A stretch of DNA of 64,000 nt from Rubritalea marina DSM 17716 (GCF_000378105.1 NZ_KB899255.1:1-64000), one strand, 5' to 3'. Positions 1 through 9,726 are shown, counted from the stretch's first letter. Notes: generated by a model from the sequence alone, not told the origin. Translations and numbers: made by a program.

Positions 1-564
1 AGATGGCTTAAAATTCAATAATTTCCACACATCTGATATCACCCTTCACGATATCGGATTATCACTAATTGTGCATTATCGTCCCTTCTTAAGCTCACGG
101 AATGATCTTGCTTGAGGTTACCAATGTCATGTGAGCCTAGCACCATGTATCATGGGGGCGCTTACGTAAATGGATCACTTTCCCTTCGACTTATGTGCTT
201 CCCCTTCAGGGAAGGTGTATTTAATGAAGGGGCCTAGGGTTGCGGCTCATGCTTCGCCTTACCCTAGGCTGGTATGGGATTCGCCTTTGGCGAATGGGTA
301 ATTCCTAAGGGTCTTGTCTAGGTAGGGAGGTCAAAAACCTCTAAAGTCTAGGTAGAGTAATGAAAAGTCAGACAGACTAATTTAGAGGGATCCTAGGATT
401 TATATACGTTGTAGCGTCATAGATCAGGCTATGGAGTTTAGGATATGTTGAGTAGTGAGTTTTTTGTGTAGTGTTGGGTGTTTGCTAGACGCTGTTTGGT
501 TTATGTGAGGAATGCAGCCAAATGAACCTTGTCCGTCACGGTGGGGCCTTTTATGAACTAGGGC
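1..564. other. gene-free left flank
   Basis: No convincing coding region is seen. The stretch is moderately AT-rich and full of short palindromes. It holds a three-hairpin REP-like unit (203-300), a small hairpin at 327-341 (gaggt / acctc) and two copies of gtctaggtag about 33 bases apart. Near 385-396 the string agacagacta is shared with the direct repeats at 23.8 and 24.4 kb. The overlapping frames that open near 520 run through the next gene in another frame and look spurious. Confidence 0.6.
203..300 (+). repeat. REP-like repeat unit with three hairpins (copy A)
   Basis: Three hairpins lie in tandem. A small one is at 203-215 (ccttc/gaagg). A core one is at 232-269 (gcctagggt/accctaggc). 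The third is at 279-295 (attcgcc, loop ttt, ggcgaat). They are linked by a TATTTA-like spacer and by GCTGGTAT after the core, and the unit ends in GGGTA. The units flanking the transposase at 59 kb have the same order of hairpins and the same linkers GCTGGTAT, CCTTTGG and GGGTA, so this is a non-autonomous copy of the same family. The family assignment is by eye. Confidence 0.7.
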
Positions 565-1287
565 ATGCTTGTTCTGCAATCGTATCGAGATCATCAAGTT
601 CCAGCCTGGCTGGAGGCTTGTATGGGGTCGGTGCGGGACTGGGCGGCGTCGGCGGGCTATGCCTACCATTGCGCGGGGGACGACGAATTGTTGGGCTCCT
701 TGCCGAGTGGGTTTCGGGCGAAGCTGGAGGGTCGCTGGCCGATGTTGGCAGATTTGGGGCGGCTGAAGCTGGCGCAGGCTGCGCTGGACTCTGGAGCGCA
801 GCGGGTGCTGTGGCTGGATGCGGATGTTCTGATTCATGCGCCTGAGCGGATGTTGCTGCCGAGCCGGCTGGAGCATGGCTATGCCTTTGGGCGCGAGCTC
901 TGGGTGGACGAGCGCGGCCGGTGCCATCACGGGGTGCACAATGCGCTTTGCTTGTTTGAGGCGGGCAATCCGATCTTGCCGTTTTACATTCACGCTTGTG
1001 AGCGCCTTGTGGAGCGCCATGTTGGTGGGCATTGGGCGCCACAGTTGTTGGGTCCAAAATTCTTGAAAATGCAGCACAACCTACTGGGTTTTGAGCTCTT
1101 GGAGCATGTGGCGATGCTGAGCCCCGAGGTGCTTGAGCAATGGGTAGCTGGTGGCGGTGTGTTGTGGGAGAAGCAACGAAGGGCGATGAGCCTGGGCGTG
1201 GCGGCGGTGAATTTATGTTCGTCGTTGGTGGAGGACCGTCTGGCTGAGCGTGCTGTGGAGCGCTTGCTGTGTGACGGCTTTTCGTGA
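565..1287 (+). CDS. glycosyltransferase-like protein (GT-A type DxD motif)
   Basis: This 240-residue soluble protein has a hydrophobic strand followed by Leu-Asp-Ala-Asp-Val near residues 73-77, the look of a DxD metal/nucleotide-sugar site in GT-A enzymes of the GT32 or galactosyltransferase kind. The residues before it (AQAALDSGAQRVLWLDADVL) fit the usual beta-strand entering that site. No signal peptide or membrane segment is seen. The ATG at 565 opens the frame. The gene stands alone upstream of alaS on the same strand. The donor and acceptor cannot be told from sequence, and the family call is tentative. Confidence 0.55.
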   Translation: MLVLQSYRDHQVPAWLEACMGSVRDWAASAGYAYHCAGDDELLGSLPSGFRAKLEGRWPMLADLGRLKLAQAALDSGAQRVLWLDADVLIHAPERMLLPSRLEHGYAFGRELWVDERGRCHHGVHNALCLFEAGNPILPFYIHACERLVERHVGGHWAPQLLGPKFLKMQHNLLGFELLEHVAMLSPEVLEQWVAGGGVLWEKQRRAMSLGVAAVNLCSSLVEDRLAERAVERLLCDGFS

Positions 1288-1442
1288 TTCGCAATGGGTG
1301 ATTTGTGTGGCGGCTGTGCTTGGCCAAAAAACCCTTGTAAATCAGCGCCTGAGGACGTACCCACTGATGCACCAAATCGGGTTGCCGAGCATTCGTTGAT
1401 CCGTATCCCAAGCTATCACTCACTACCAACGGCTACCGATCC

Positions 1443-4400
1443 ATGACCGCCAACGAAATTCGCCAATCCTTCTTCGACTTCTTCAAGGAACAAAAGCACA
1501 CGATCGTGCCCTCCGCTTCCTTGCTTCCTCAGTCACCTGGTCTGCTTTTCACCAATGCGGGGATGAACCAGTTTGTGCCATACTTCCTAGGTACTGAGAA
1601 GGCTCCGTACGATCCACCACGTGCGGCCGATACCCAGAAGTGTATCCGCGCTGGAGGGAAGCACAACGACCTCGACGATGTGGGTTATGACACCTACCAC
1701 CACACGATGTTCGAGATGCTTGGGAACTGGTCCTTTGGTGATTATTTCAAGCCTGAGGCAATCCAATGGGGCTGGGATCTCATTGTCGAACGCTGGGGCT
1801 TCCCAGCTGAGCGACTGTACGCCACCGTCTATCGCCCAGATAAATCACTCGGCGATCCATCAGAATTTGACCAAGAAGCCTACGAGCTCTGGGCCAAGCT
1901 TTTCGAATCCAAGGGGCTCGACCCAAAGAAGCATGTGGTGGACGGCAACAAGGCTGACAACTTCTGGATGATGGGCGACACCGGCCCATGTGGACCGTGT
2001 TCTGAGCTGCACGTGGATCTCACCCCGAATGGTGATACTGATGGCAAGTTGGTGAACATGGACTCCGATCTCTGTATTGAGATCTGGAACTTGGTATTCA
2101 TCCAGTACAATGCCGAGGCTGATGGCTCATTCCGCGACCTTCCATCCAAGCATGTTGACACGGGCATGGGCTTCGAGCGTGCTTGCTCGATCTACCAAGG
2201 CACCAATGGCTTTAAGGACTTTTCGAAGAAGCCAACAAACTACGCCACCGACATTTTCACCCCTATTTTTGCCAAGCTCGAAGCGATCTCAGGCAAGCAG
2301 TACAATGACATCTATCCTGAGTCGGTGGACGTGGACAAATCGACTCTCACCGCAGAGATGAAGGAGGCAGTGGCCTTCCGCGTGATTGCCGACCACATTC
2401 GTACGCTTTCCTTCTCGATTGCCGACGGCATCCTACCGGGCAACACGGGGCGCAACTACGTGCTCCGCCGCATCCTGCGCCGCGCGGTTCGCTACGGCCG
2501 CACTTTGGGCTTCACCGGTGCGCAGCCATTCTTACCTCAGCTGGTCGATGTCCTGGTAGACCAAATGCAGGCGGTCTTCCCAGAGATGGGCAGTCGCCGC
2601 GAGGCGATCAAAGAAACACTCACTCGCGAGGAGGAAAGCTTCAACCGCACACTCGATCGCGGACTTCAGCTCTTTGAAAACCGCGGCCAGTTCCTCGCCA
2701 TCCAGGACGCTCTCAACCGTGTCGGTCGGAGCTTTGATAAAGCGGGTATTAGCGAGTCTGAAGAGGCCCTCGCTAGCTACATCCTAGGCAAGGATGGTGA
2801 AGAATCGGTGACATTGAGTCTCGAAGAGCTCAACGCAGGAGCTTGGCAGCGTTACACCAAGGAGCCAGCAGTGCTCTCTGGAGACTTTGCCTTCGAGCTC
2901 TATGACACCTATGGATTCCCGATCGATCTCACTGAGCTGCTCTGTCAGGAGCGCAAGTTAGAGATCGATATGGATTGCTTTGAGCGCCGCATGAACGAGG
3001 CGCGCACACTTTCTCAAGCATCACAAAAGAAGACCATTGTGCGTGCGCTCGACATCTCATCTGAGGTGCTCACGGCGTTCACTGGCTACGATGAAGATTC
3101 TAGCGAGGCCAAGGTGCTGGAGTTGCACGAGAGCGAAGACGCGCTTTTGCTCATCACCGACCGCTCACCATTCTACGTGGAGATGGGCGGACAGCTCGGA
3201 GATACCGGCTTTGTCACTGTCTACCAGGATGGTGAATTTGGTGATGCCATCGAAGTGACTACGGTGCAGAAGATTGGGCAGGCGGTGGCACATGAGGTGC
3301 CCGCTGGCTCGGCTATCGCCGTGGGTGACACGGTGGCACTCACTGTGGATGCCAAACGCCGCCGCCGCATCGAAACTCACCACACCGCCACGCATTTACT
3401 CCACTGGGCATTGCATGAAGTGGTCTCTCAGGATGCTACTCAGCAAGGTTCACTCGTCACTACCGACCGCCTTCGTTTTGACTTCACCTCCAGCGCGCTC
3501 AGCCCAGAGCAGATTGCAGAAATCGAATTGAAGGTGAACGAGAAGATCGTTGAGAATGCAGGCGTCTTTTACAATGAAGTGGCACACGCTTCGGTCAAAG
3601 ACCGCAAGGATATCATGCAGTTCTTTGGTGACAAATATGGTGACACGGTGCGCGTGGTACAGATTGGTGGTAGTGAGCTGGGTCTCGATGGCTATGCGAT
3701 GGAGCTCTGCGGCGGCACCCACCTCGACAATACCCGTGACATCGGCATCTTTAAGATCAAATCTGAAAGCGCGATTGCTTCTGGCGTGCGCCGGATTGAA
3801 GCTGCCTGTGGCGTTGCGGTGTACGATTGGGCGCGTGAGATCATGGAGAAGAATGGCCAGGAAGAGGAAGAACTCCGAGTCAAGCTTGAGAAAATCAATG
3901 CAGGCCTCAAAGCCGTTGCTGCTGAGGAGGTGCACTACCCGCTAGAGGCGCACATCATGTCAGGAATGCTCACCCAAGCTGGTGACTTCGAGTTACTCAA
4001 CAAGACCTTCAATAGCTCGCTCAAGTACACTCAAGGACTCCGCGATGCGGTCACGGCCGCCGATAAAAAGTTGAAGAAAGCCCAAGCTGGTGCAGCAGCA
4101 GCAATGGCAGATGCCGCGCTTGTCGAGCTTCTCGAAAAGGGTGGGAACATCGTGGCCCAGTTCGACGGGCCAGCCAACATGCTCCAGGAACTCCTAAATG
4201 GACTCAAGAAGAAGCAGTTCAATGGAGCTGGCTTCTTTATCGTCAATGACGGCAATCGCTTGCATCTGGGTGCCTTCTGCGGTGCAGATGCCCTAGCGGC
4301 TGGCCTGCAGGCGGGCAAGCTCATCCAAGAGCTTGGCCCAATCGCTGGCGGCAAAGGAGGCGGTAAGCCAGACCAAGCACGCGGTGCTGCTCCAGAGTTA

Positions 4401-4448
4401 GAGAAATCTAACGAACTTCAAGCAGCGGCCCTTGCAAAGCTTGGTTAG
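1443..4448 (+). CDS. alaS: alanyl-tRNA synthetase
   Basis: AlaRS charges tRNA-Ala and hydrolyses mischarged Ser/Gly-tRNA-Ala. The N-terminal aminoacylation core begins at the usual MTANEIRQSFFDFF. The editing domain has the zinc-binding HxxxH (HHTATHLLH, about residue 646) and CGGTH (about residue 756). A C-terminal DHHA1-type domain ends in a glycine-rich GGKGGGKPDQARG. At 1001 residues it is longer than the roughly 875 of E. coli AlaRS. Much of the excess is an insertion at about residues 410-478, between the TLDRG helix and the conserved GDFAFELYDTYGFP. A strong hairpin terminator follows. The identification is secure. Confidence 0.98.
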   Translation: MTANEIRQSFFDFFKEQKHTIVPSASLLPQSPGLLFTNAGMNQFVPYFLGTEKAPYDPPRAADTQKCIRAGGKHNDLDDVGYDTYHHTMFEMLGNWSFGDYFKPEAIQWGWDLIVERWGFPAERLYATVYRPDKSLGDPSEFDQEAYELWAKLFESKGLDPKKHVVDGNKADNFWMMGDTGPCGPCSELHVDLTPNGDTDGKLVNMDSDLCIEIWNLVFIQYNAEADGSFRDLPSKHVDTGMGFERACSIYQGTNGFKDFSKKPTNYATDIFTPIFAKLEAISGKQYNDIYPESVDVDKSTLTAEMKEAVAFRVIADHIRTLSFSIADGILPGNTGRNYVLRRILRRAVRYGRTLGFTGAQPFLPQLVDVLVDQMQAVFPEMGSRREAIKETLTREEESFNRTLDRGLQLFENRGQFLAIQDALNRVGRSFDKAGISESEEALASYILGKDGEESVTLSLEELNAGAWQRYTKEPAVLSGDFAFELYDTYGFPIDLTELLCQERKLEIDMDCFERRMNEARTLSQASQKKTIVRALDISSEVLTAFTGYDEDSSEAKVLELHESEDALLLITDRSPFYVEMGGQLGDTGFVTVYQDGEFGDAIEVTTVQKIGQAVAHEVPAGSAIAVGDTVALTVDAKRRRRIETHHTATHLLHWALHEVVSQDATQQGSLVTTDRLRFDFTSSALSPEQIAEIELKVNEKIVENAGVFYNEVAHASVKDRKDIMQFFGDKYGDTVRVVQIGGSELGLDGYAMELCGGTHLDNTRDIGIFKIKSESAIASGVRRIEAACGVAVYDWAREIMEKNGQEEEELRVKLEKINAGLKAVAAEEVHYPLEAHIMSGMLTQAGDFELLNKTFNSSLKYTQGLRDAVTAADKKLKKAQAGAAAAMADAALVELLEKGGNIVAQFDGPANMLQELLNGLKKKQFNGAGFFIVNDGNRLHLGAFCGADALAAGLQAGKLIQELGPIAGGKGGGKPDQARGAAPELEKSNELQAAALAKLG

Positions 4449-4470
4449 TAAAGTGCAACATTTATAGATC

Positions 4471-4504
4471 AAAAGGGCTGATAGATTAATCTATCAGCCC
4501 TTTT
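4471..4504. terminator. bidirectional hairpin terminator
   Basis: A perfect 17-bp inverted repeat (aaaagggctgatagatt and its complement) has A-runs on one side and T-runs on the other. It lies between alaS and the convergent CNNM-type gene, so it can end transcription in both directions. Confidence 0.9.
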
Positions 4505-4563
4505 CTATACTTTGGTGAATTGGCTCTTTACCGATCAGTACCGCTGCGCCACGCGAGTGGTGC

Positions 4564-5631
4564 TTATACTTGTGGGCGTAGGCCACTCTCTTCGGCGCGG
4601 TCCATGGGATCCATTGGTACCCTCTGAGCAATCCCGCGCAGTAGGTGGCCGAAGATATCGGCGCCAGTGATGATGCGGCGTTCTTCGTCAGTCCAATAGA
4701 GCACGACGTCTTGGTCGACCACGTGGTCATTGCGGTCGTCTGCTTCCACCACGAATTTGCCGAGTACCGAGTCGAGGGTGGATTGGTCATTGTCGATGAG
4801 GATCGGGCGGTGGCAAAAGCGATAAATGTCTACTGAGCCGTCGTAAGCGAGGTAGCGAGCGAGGAACTCTGGGGTGTCCAAGACGATGCGAGGCACGAAG
4901 CTTTCATCGGTAATCACGCGCCATTTGGCTGGGTTTATCTTGAGGTTGGCAAGGAATGCTTGGCCTTCATCGGTATTGAAGTCAGGAAATTCTGGGAGAT
5001 CCATCTTCGTGGGAAGTTGGATGATGGTGCTGGGTTTGATGATGGAGCCTTCCCCGGAAATGCGTCGATCATCGAGTGCTAGAAAGTTGAGTGCCCCTCG
5101 GCCTTCGTTTTTACTGATCTCGCTTTCATCTTCGACAATGTGTCGTTCGAGGATGACCTCGATATCGCGTTCGCGGTAGAAGGACGGACCCTCAGGGCCG
5201 ATCCAGCCATCAAGAATCATGGCGCAGGGCTTTGCCACCGGGTAGAGTAGCAACTTGTAAAAACGGATGACTGGGCTGAGCTTAGCACCCACGGAAAGTG
5301 CATTCCGTGAAAAGTAGGCTTGTGGCAAGATTTCACCAAAAAAGGTGATGCCAACGGTGGAGAAGATGAAGCCGGCAATGCCTGCGAGAGCAGATTCACT
5401 CAGGAGCGCGAGAAGGACGTTTACAGAAACATTGCCCCAGAGGATGGTGCAGAGCAAAAGGTTCGAATCGTTGCGTAGCTTGAGGATTTGTTTGGCCGCA
5501 TTGCTGCCTCGGTCAGCCTCTGCTTCTAGGCCGATACGGCCCAAAGAAAATAAGGCTAAGTTTAAGCCTGAGAACATTGCTGATTGCGTCAAACAAAACG
5601 CAATTCCTACCCAAATCCAGATCTGATCCAT
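4564..5631 (-). CDS. CNNM/DUF21-type transmembrane protein with CBS-like tail
   Basis: The 355-residue protein begins with about four hydrophobic segments in the first 150 residues (for example ICFCLTQ-like start, then NLLLCTILWGNVSVNVLLALL and a segment ending TFFGEILPQA). This matches the DUF21/CNNM module of the CorC/HlyC and yrkA families, which are linked to Mg/Co efflux. The rest is cytosolic and resembles a degenerate CBS pair (RVITDESFVPRIVLDTPEF through ITGADIFGHLLRGI). No C-terminal CorC_HlyC domain is evident. The transport role is inferred from the family. Confidence 0.8.
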   Translation of the reverse strand: MDQIWIWVGIAFCLTQSAMFSGLNLALFSLGRIGLEAEADRGSNAAKQILKLRNDSNLLLCTILWGNVSVNVLLALLSESALAGIAGFIFSTVGITFFGEILPQAYFSRNALSVGAKLSPVIRFYKLLLYPVAKPCAMILDGWIGPEGPSFYRERDIEVILERHIVEDESEISKNEGRGALNFLALDDRRISGEGSIIKPSTIIQLPTKMDLPEFPDFNTDEGQAFLANLKINPAKWRVITDESFVPRIVLDTPEFLARYLAYDGSVDIYRFCHRPILIDNDQSTLDSVLGKFVVEADDRNDHVVDQDVVLYWTDEERRIITGADIFGHLLRGIAQRVPMDPMDRAEESGLRPQV

Positions 5632-5965
5632 TGATGTTTCTATGTGTATAGTGGCTGTTTGGGGAGACTGATCGATGCCACTGCGGATTCAAGATAGTGA
5701 TAAGATCGTTACAGTGCGAGCAAAAGTATCTAAAACTTCATGTAACAGATTATGTTACATTTTGACCACAGAGCGTTAGAAATTGGTAGGTTGTGTGAAA
5801 CTAACAATATCAAGCAGAATGATGGCATCTATCGGCAATTCAAGGATATATGACAATGCGTGAAATGGTTTTTGACAAGAATGTGTGGGTGTTGGGTCGG
5901 CGTCATGTCTAGAGAGCGGTTCCTAATCACTTGCACATTCATGTGGATTCAAGTAAAGCCTGAGT
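5632..5965. promoter_or_regulatory. divergent intergenic region with an operator-like inverted repeat
   Basis: This 334-base gap separates the leftward CNNM-type gene from the rightward aldolase gene, so it should hold promoters for both. At 5740-5760 there is a perfect 7-bp inverted repeat, atgtaac-N7-gttacat, the size of a dimeric repressor site. The binding protein is unknown. Nothing else was recognised. Confidence 0.4.
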
Positions 5966-6994
5966 ATGCCAGTTGCAACACCACAACAATACGCCGAGAT
6001 GTTGGACGCTGCCCAGAAGGGTGGCTATGCGTATCCAGCAATCAATGTTACATCCCTTACTACTGCCAGTGGTGCGCTCAAAGCATTTGCTGAAGCCAAA
6101 TCTGACGGGATCATCCAAGTCTCTACCGGCGGTGGCGCATTTGCCTCCGGTACAGCAGTAAAAGACGAAGCTTTTGGCGCGATTGTGCTTGCTGAAGCGA
6201 TTCATCGCCTCGCTGAAAAGTACGACGTACTTATCGCGCTTCACACAGACCACTGTCACCCAGAGAAGGTAGATTCATTTCTCCGTCCACTCCTCGAAGC
6301 CTCACGCCAACGCATTGCTGAGGGTAAAGGACCATTGTACCAGTCTCACATGTTTGATGGTTCGGTTGTCGACCTTGCTGAGAACCTCGAGATCTCTAAA
6401 GGCCTTCTCAAGGAATGTGCCGAGCTCGACATCATCCTAGAAATTGAAGCTGGCTGTGTGGGTGGTGAAGAAGATGGTCACGACACATCTGGTCTTCCTG
6501 CTGAGAAACTTTACACTTCACCAGAAGAAATGCTTCAGGTTTACGAAGAGCTCAATGGCCTCGGCCGCTACATGTTTGCCGCTACATTCGGCAACGTGCA
6601 TGGAGCATACAAGCCAGGTGCGGTTCAGCTCAAGCCAACCATCCTCCGTGATGGTCAGAAGGTGGTGACGGACAAGTACGGGGCAGAAGCCGAGATGGAT
6701 CTTGTGTTCCACGGTGGCTCCGGTTCTTCACTTGAAGAAATCCGCGAAACTCTCGAATATGGTGTGGTCAAGATGAACATCGATACTGACACCCAGTACG
6801 CCTTCACACGTTCCATTGTGAAGCATGTCTGCGAGAATATCGAAGGAGTCCTGAAGATTGACGGAGAAGTCGGTAACAAGAAGACTTACGACCCGCGTTC
6901 GTACCTCAAGCTTGCTGAGCAAGGCCTTTGTGATCGCATGAAGGTGGCGTGTGACGACCTCCTCTCTACTGGGAAATCGATCTACAATAAGTAA
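5966..6994 (+). CDS. fba: class II fructose-bisphosphate aldolase
   Basis: The enzyme cleaves fructose-1,6-bisphosphate to DHAP and glyceraldehyde-3-phosphate in glycolysis and works in reverse in gluconeogenesis. At 342 residues it has the zinc-site HTDHCHPEK segment, the acidic EIEAGCVGGEEDGHD active-site loop, the FHGGSGSS phosphate-binding loop and the KMNIDTDTQYAF segment. This pattern fits the longer FbaA-type class II aldolases. It begins MPVATPQQYAEML as expected for the family. A terminator follows at once, so it is probably monocistronic. Confidence 0.95.
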   Translation: MPVATPQQYAEMLDAAQKGGYAYPAINVTSLTTASGALKAFAEAKSDGIIQVSTGGGAFASGTAVKDEAFGAIVLAEAIHRLAEKYDVLIALHTDHCHPEKVDSFLRPLLEASRQRIAEGKGPLYQSHMFDGSVVDLAENLEISKGLLKECAELDIILEIEAGCVGGEEDGHDTSGLPAEKLYTSPEEMLQVYEELNGLGRYMFAATFGNVHGAYKPGAVQLKPTILRDGQKVVTDKYGAEAEMDLVFHGGSGSSLEEIRETLEYGVVKMNIDTDTQYAFTRSIVKHVCENIEGVLKIDGEVGNKKTYDPRSYLKLAEQGLCDRMKVACDDLLSTGKSIYNK

Positions 6995-7031
6995 GTTAGA
7001 TACCTGATTTAGATCAGTTAATCTCACACAC

Positions 7032-7066
7032 AACCCGCAAGGCTACATGGCTTTGTGGGTTTTTTA
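7032..7066 (+). terminator. rho-independent terminator after the aldolase gene
   Basis: A 13-bp stem (aacccgcaaggct / ggctttgtgggtt, with G-T wobbles) and a 4-base loop are followed by a T-rich run. It starts 37 bases after the aldolase stop codon. Confidence 0.85.
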
Positions 7067-7279
7067 TTGGGCATACCCAATGCCCTTACTTGGTCAGCGT
7101 GCGTGCTATCTCATGCAATGTCACAATCTTGTTACAAGTTGATAATGAGTGGATAGCAATGTTGTTCATCTTATCTTCTAGTATGAATTATGCTAGGTTA
7201 GTTGGTTGAATTTGGATCATCATCTGGATGAGTACGCTTGAGGGATGAGGGCATTGGACTTGCTTGATGAGTGGGTGTG

Positions 7280-7300
7280 TTGGCTTTAAAATTTAGCCAA
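7280..7300. promoter_or_regulatory. inverted repeat before the sensor operon
   Basis: ttggct-N9-agccaa lies about 30 bases upstream of the sensor start, so it could be an operator or part of the leader. No matching regulator is recognised, and the rest of the 7067-7331 gap shows nothing clear. Confidence 0.3.
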
Positions 7301-7331
7301 TTTCACTCCAAAACATAACTGATAGAGTAGA

Positions 7332-9722
7332 ATGAAAAATACTAGTCCACAGACGGCGAAGGCGGCAGCAACGCAATCGCTAGATAATAAAAGCTACAAA
7401 GGGATTCAGCTTTCGGGTGTGCTCTTCGTTATTCTCATGGCGGGGATGTTGATCGCCAACATCATGGTGTCTGACTCCCTGAAAGATGACTCATCAGGGA
7501 TCAACCTTGCAGGTCGTCAGCGGATGCTTTCGCAGCGTATGACCAAGTCCATGGCTGCTGTTCAGGCATCGATAGCAGCAGGGGATTTTGCATCTGCTAG
7601 TAAGTTTCAGAAGGAGCTGAAGCTCTCCTCAGGATTGTTTGATGAGACATTGAAAGCATTCCGTGACGGTGGGGTGACTACTGGTGCTACGGGTGATGAT
7701 GTGAGGCTTGTGCAAGTGCTGGATCCAGAACTTGCAGGCTATGTGGCGAAGGCAGATACGATCTGGCAGGATCTTTCAAGCGGGGTCGAGTACATGGCTC
7801 ACCAAGACATCACGAGTATTGATAAGGCGAAGTCTGAGGCGATCATGATTGCGCTTGTGGCCAATAACTTGGAGCTATTGAAGCTGATGAACCAGCTGAC
7901 TGTTGGGCTGGAAGCAAAAGCGGAGTCGAAGTCCAGTACCCTGCAGTGGGTGCTTGCTGGCGCGCTTGCATTGGTGGTAGCGAACTTCGCCTACGTGATC
8001 ATTTACTCTGTGGGCTTGTTGAAGAAGCGTGATGGGAAGTTGGAGGAATTCTCAAGCAACCTGATCGACAAGAACTCACAGCTCTCCGACACGAACTTGG
8101 CGCTTGAGAGTGCGCAGTCAGAGATTTCTGAAGCGAACAATTCCCTAGAGAGTGCACTAGATTCCTTGAGAGTGTCTAATAGTGAGGCGCAGAAGCGTGC
8201 GGGTGAGCTCGAGCAACTCACCGTTGACTTGAATCGCCTGAAGGAGGAATCCGACACCATCTTCAACTCGGTGGATCACGGGCTCTGTCTGATCGATAAG
8301 AACTTCAAGATTGGTCGCCGCGTGTCGATGGCAACCTACGATATTTTCGAAACCAAGCATCTGAGTAATTTATCCTTCCTGGACTTAATGCGTCCGCTCA
8401 TTACAGAGAAGGATCTCAAGACATTGGAGAGTTTCCTTAAACTGCAATTCCAGAAGAAGACGATGTCTTCACAGTTAGAGAAGTACAACCCGTTAAAGAA
8501 AATTGAAATCACACTCAACTGGGATGGCTCACAGTTTGTGAACAAGCACCTTGGTTTCTCTTTCGAACGGATCATGGAAGGGGATGATATCGCAGCGGTG
8601 CTGATCACCATCACCGATGTGACTGAGACACTCGCACTCGAAAACGAATTGAAGCGTGCGAATGAAGATCAAGAGCGCAAGACAAACATTTTGCTCGAAG
8701 TGGTGCAGAGTGATTCGAAGGAACTCGACATCTTCTTAGCGCAAACTGAGAAGGCATTGGATTCGATCAATGACCTCTTGCGAGATCAAGGTGTTAGCTC
8801 GGATGCAGACCTTTCTGACCGCGTCGAAAACCTGGTAGAAAGCGTGTTCCGTATGGTGCACAACATCAAGGGTAACGCCTCCATGCTAGGGCTTGAGAGT
8901 ATCACAGAGATCACCCATGCGGTGGAAGAGAAGCTTGCAGTCCTGCGCAAGCGCAAGGATGTGAAAGGGGATGAATTCCTCAGTGCCTTGGTGCAGTTGG
9001 CAAGTTTGCGCGAGCGCCTTACCGACTACCAAGAAATCACCGATACAATTCTTAAGGATTTTGCCATTGGTAAGAAGGCATCTGAAGAGAAGAAGCCAGC
9101 CACTGCTTCAGAGCGGTTTGCTACTGAGCTGTCTGGCTTTGCCACGAAGGTTGCTAGGGAGCTGAAGAAGGAAGTCTTCCTCAAGGCGAATCTTGAAATG
9201 GACGTGATGACTGAAACCGGGCAGCAAGCGATCAAAGATATCTGTGTGCAGCTCACGCGCAATTCGATTGTGCACGGTATCGAGGCTCCGCATGTGCGTA
9301 AGGCACAGAACAAGATGAGCGAGGGGATCATCCGCGTCAATTGCGCGAAAGATGAAACGAGTGACAACCGATTGGGCGTCCCGTGTTACGAGCTCAAATT
9401 CCGCGACGACGGAGCGGGTCTCGACCTGACAGCGATCAAGCAACGTGCGGTGAACATGGGCATGGTGACGGCAGAGCAGGCCGCAACACTCTCAAACTCC
9501 GCCGCTGTCGCACTCATCTTTGAACCAAAATTCTCCACACAAGAAACCGCAGATGAGCATGCCGGCCGCGGCACAGGCATGAGCATCGTCAAAGAAATCA
9601 CCACCCAGCAGTTGGGCGGCAAGCTTTCCGTGAGCTACTCACTAGGGCAATACGCGCAGCTGAGCTTCCTGATCCCAGCAAGTAGCGTGGAACAATCATC
9701 AGAACTCACTGTAGATCTATAA
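7332..9722 (+). CDS. membrane sensor, type IV pili/nitrate-type N-domain with CheA-like Hpt and ATPase
   Basis: This 796-residue protein has a membrane anchor at about 27-48. A periplasmic domain follows with GRQRMLSQRMTK, the signature of the PilJ/NarX-like type IV pili methyl-accepting N-terminal domain. A second membrane segment lies near 205-225, followed by a coiled coil and a PAS-like region (about 305-440). An Hpt domain has the phospho-accepting His510 in HNIKGNAS. A CheA-type HATPase follows (N-box near 640, then DDGAGLD and GRGTGMSIV). No CheW-like P5 domain or obvious dimerisation domain is seen, which is unusual for CheA. It is the first gene of a four-gene operon and probably passes phosphate to the next gene product. 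Confidence 0.85.
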   Translation: MKNTSPQTAKAAATQSLDNKSYKGIQLSGVLFVILMAGMLIANIMVSDSLKDDSSGINLAGRQRMLSQRMTKSMAAVQASIAAGDFASASKFQKELKLSSGLFDETLKAFRDGGVTTGATGDDVRLVQVLDPELAGYVAKADTIWQDLSSGVEYMAHQDITSIDKAKSEAIMIALVANNLELLKLMNQLTVGLEAKAESKSSTLQWVLAGALALVVANFAYVIIYSVGLLKKRDGKLEEFSSNLIDKNSQLSDTNLALESAQSEISEANNSLESALDSLRVSNSEAQKRAGELEQLTVDLNRLKEESDTIFNSVDHGLCLIDKNFKIGRRVSMATYDIFETKHLSNLSFLDLMRPLITEKDLKTLESFLKLQFQKKTMSSQLEKYNPLKKIEITLNWDGSQFVNKHLGFSFERIMEGDDIAAVLITITDVTETLALENELKRANEDQERKTNILLEVVQSDSKELDIFLAQTEKALDSINDLLRDQGVSSDADLSDRVENLVESVFRMVHNIKGNASMLGLESITEITHAVEEKLAVLRKRKDVKGDEFLSALVQLASLRERLTDYQEITDTILKDFAIGKKASEEKKPATASERFATELSGFATKVARELKKEVFLKANLEMDVMTETGQQAIKDICVQLTRNSIVHGIEAPHVRKAQNKMSEGIIRVNCAKDETSDNRLGVPCYELKFRDDGAGLDLTAIKQRAVNMGMVTAEQAATLSNSAAVALIFEPKFSTQETADEHAGRGTGMSIVKEITTQQLGGKLSVSYSLGQYAQLSFLIPASSVEQSSELTVDL

Positions 9723-9726
9723 TCTC

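Noticed and set aside
551-1429. Long minus-strand open frame opposite the glycosyltransferase-like gene
   Set aside because: The product is a low-complexity Pro/Arg/Ser/Thr string without domains, typical of an antisense shadow of a GC-rich gene.
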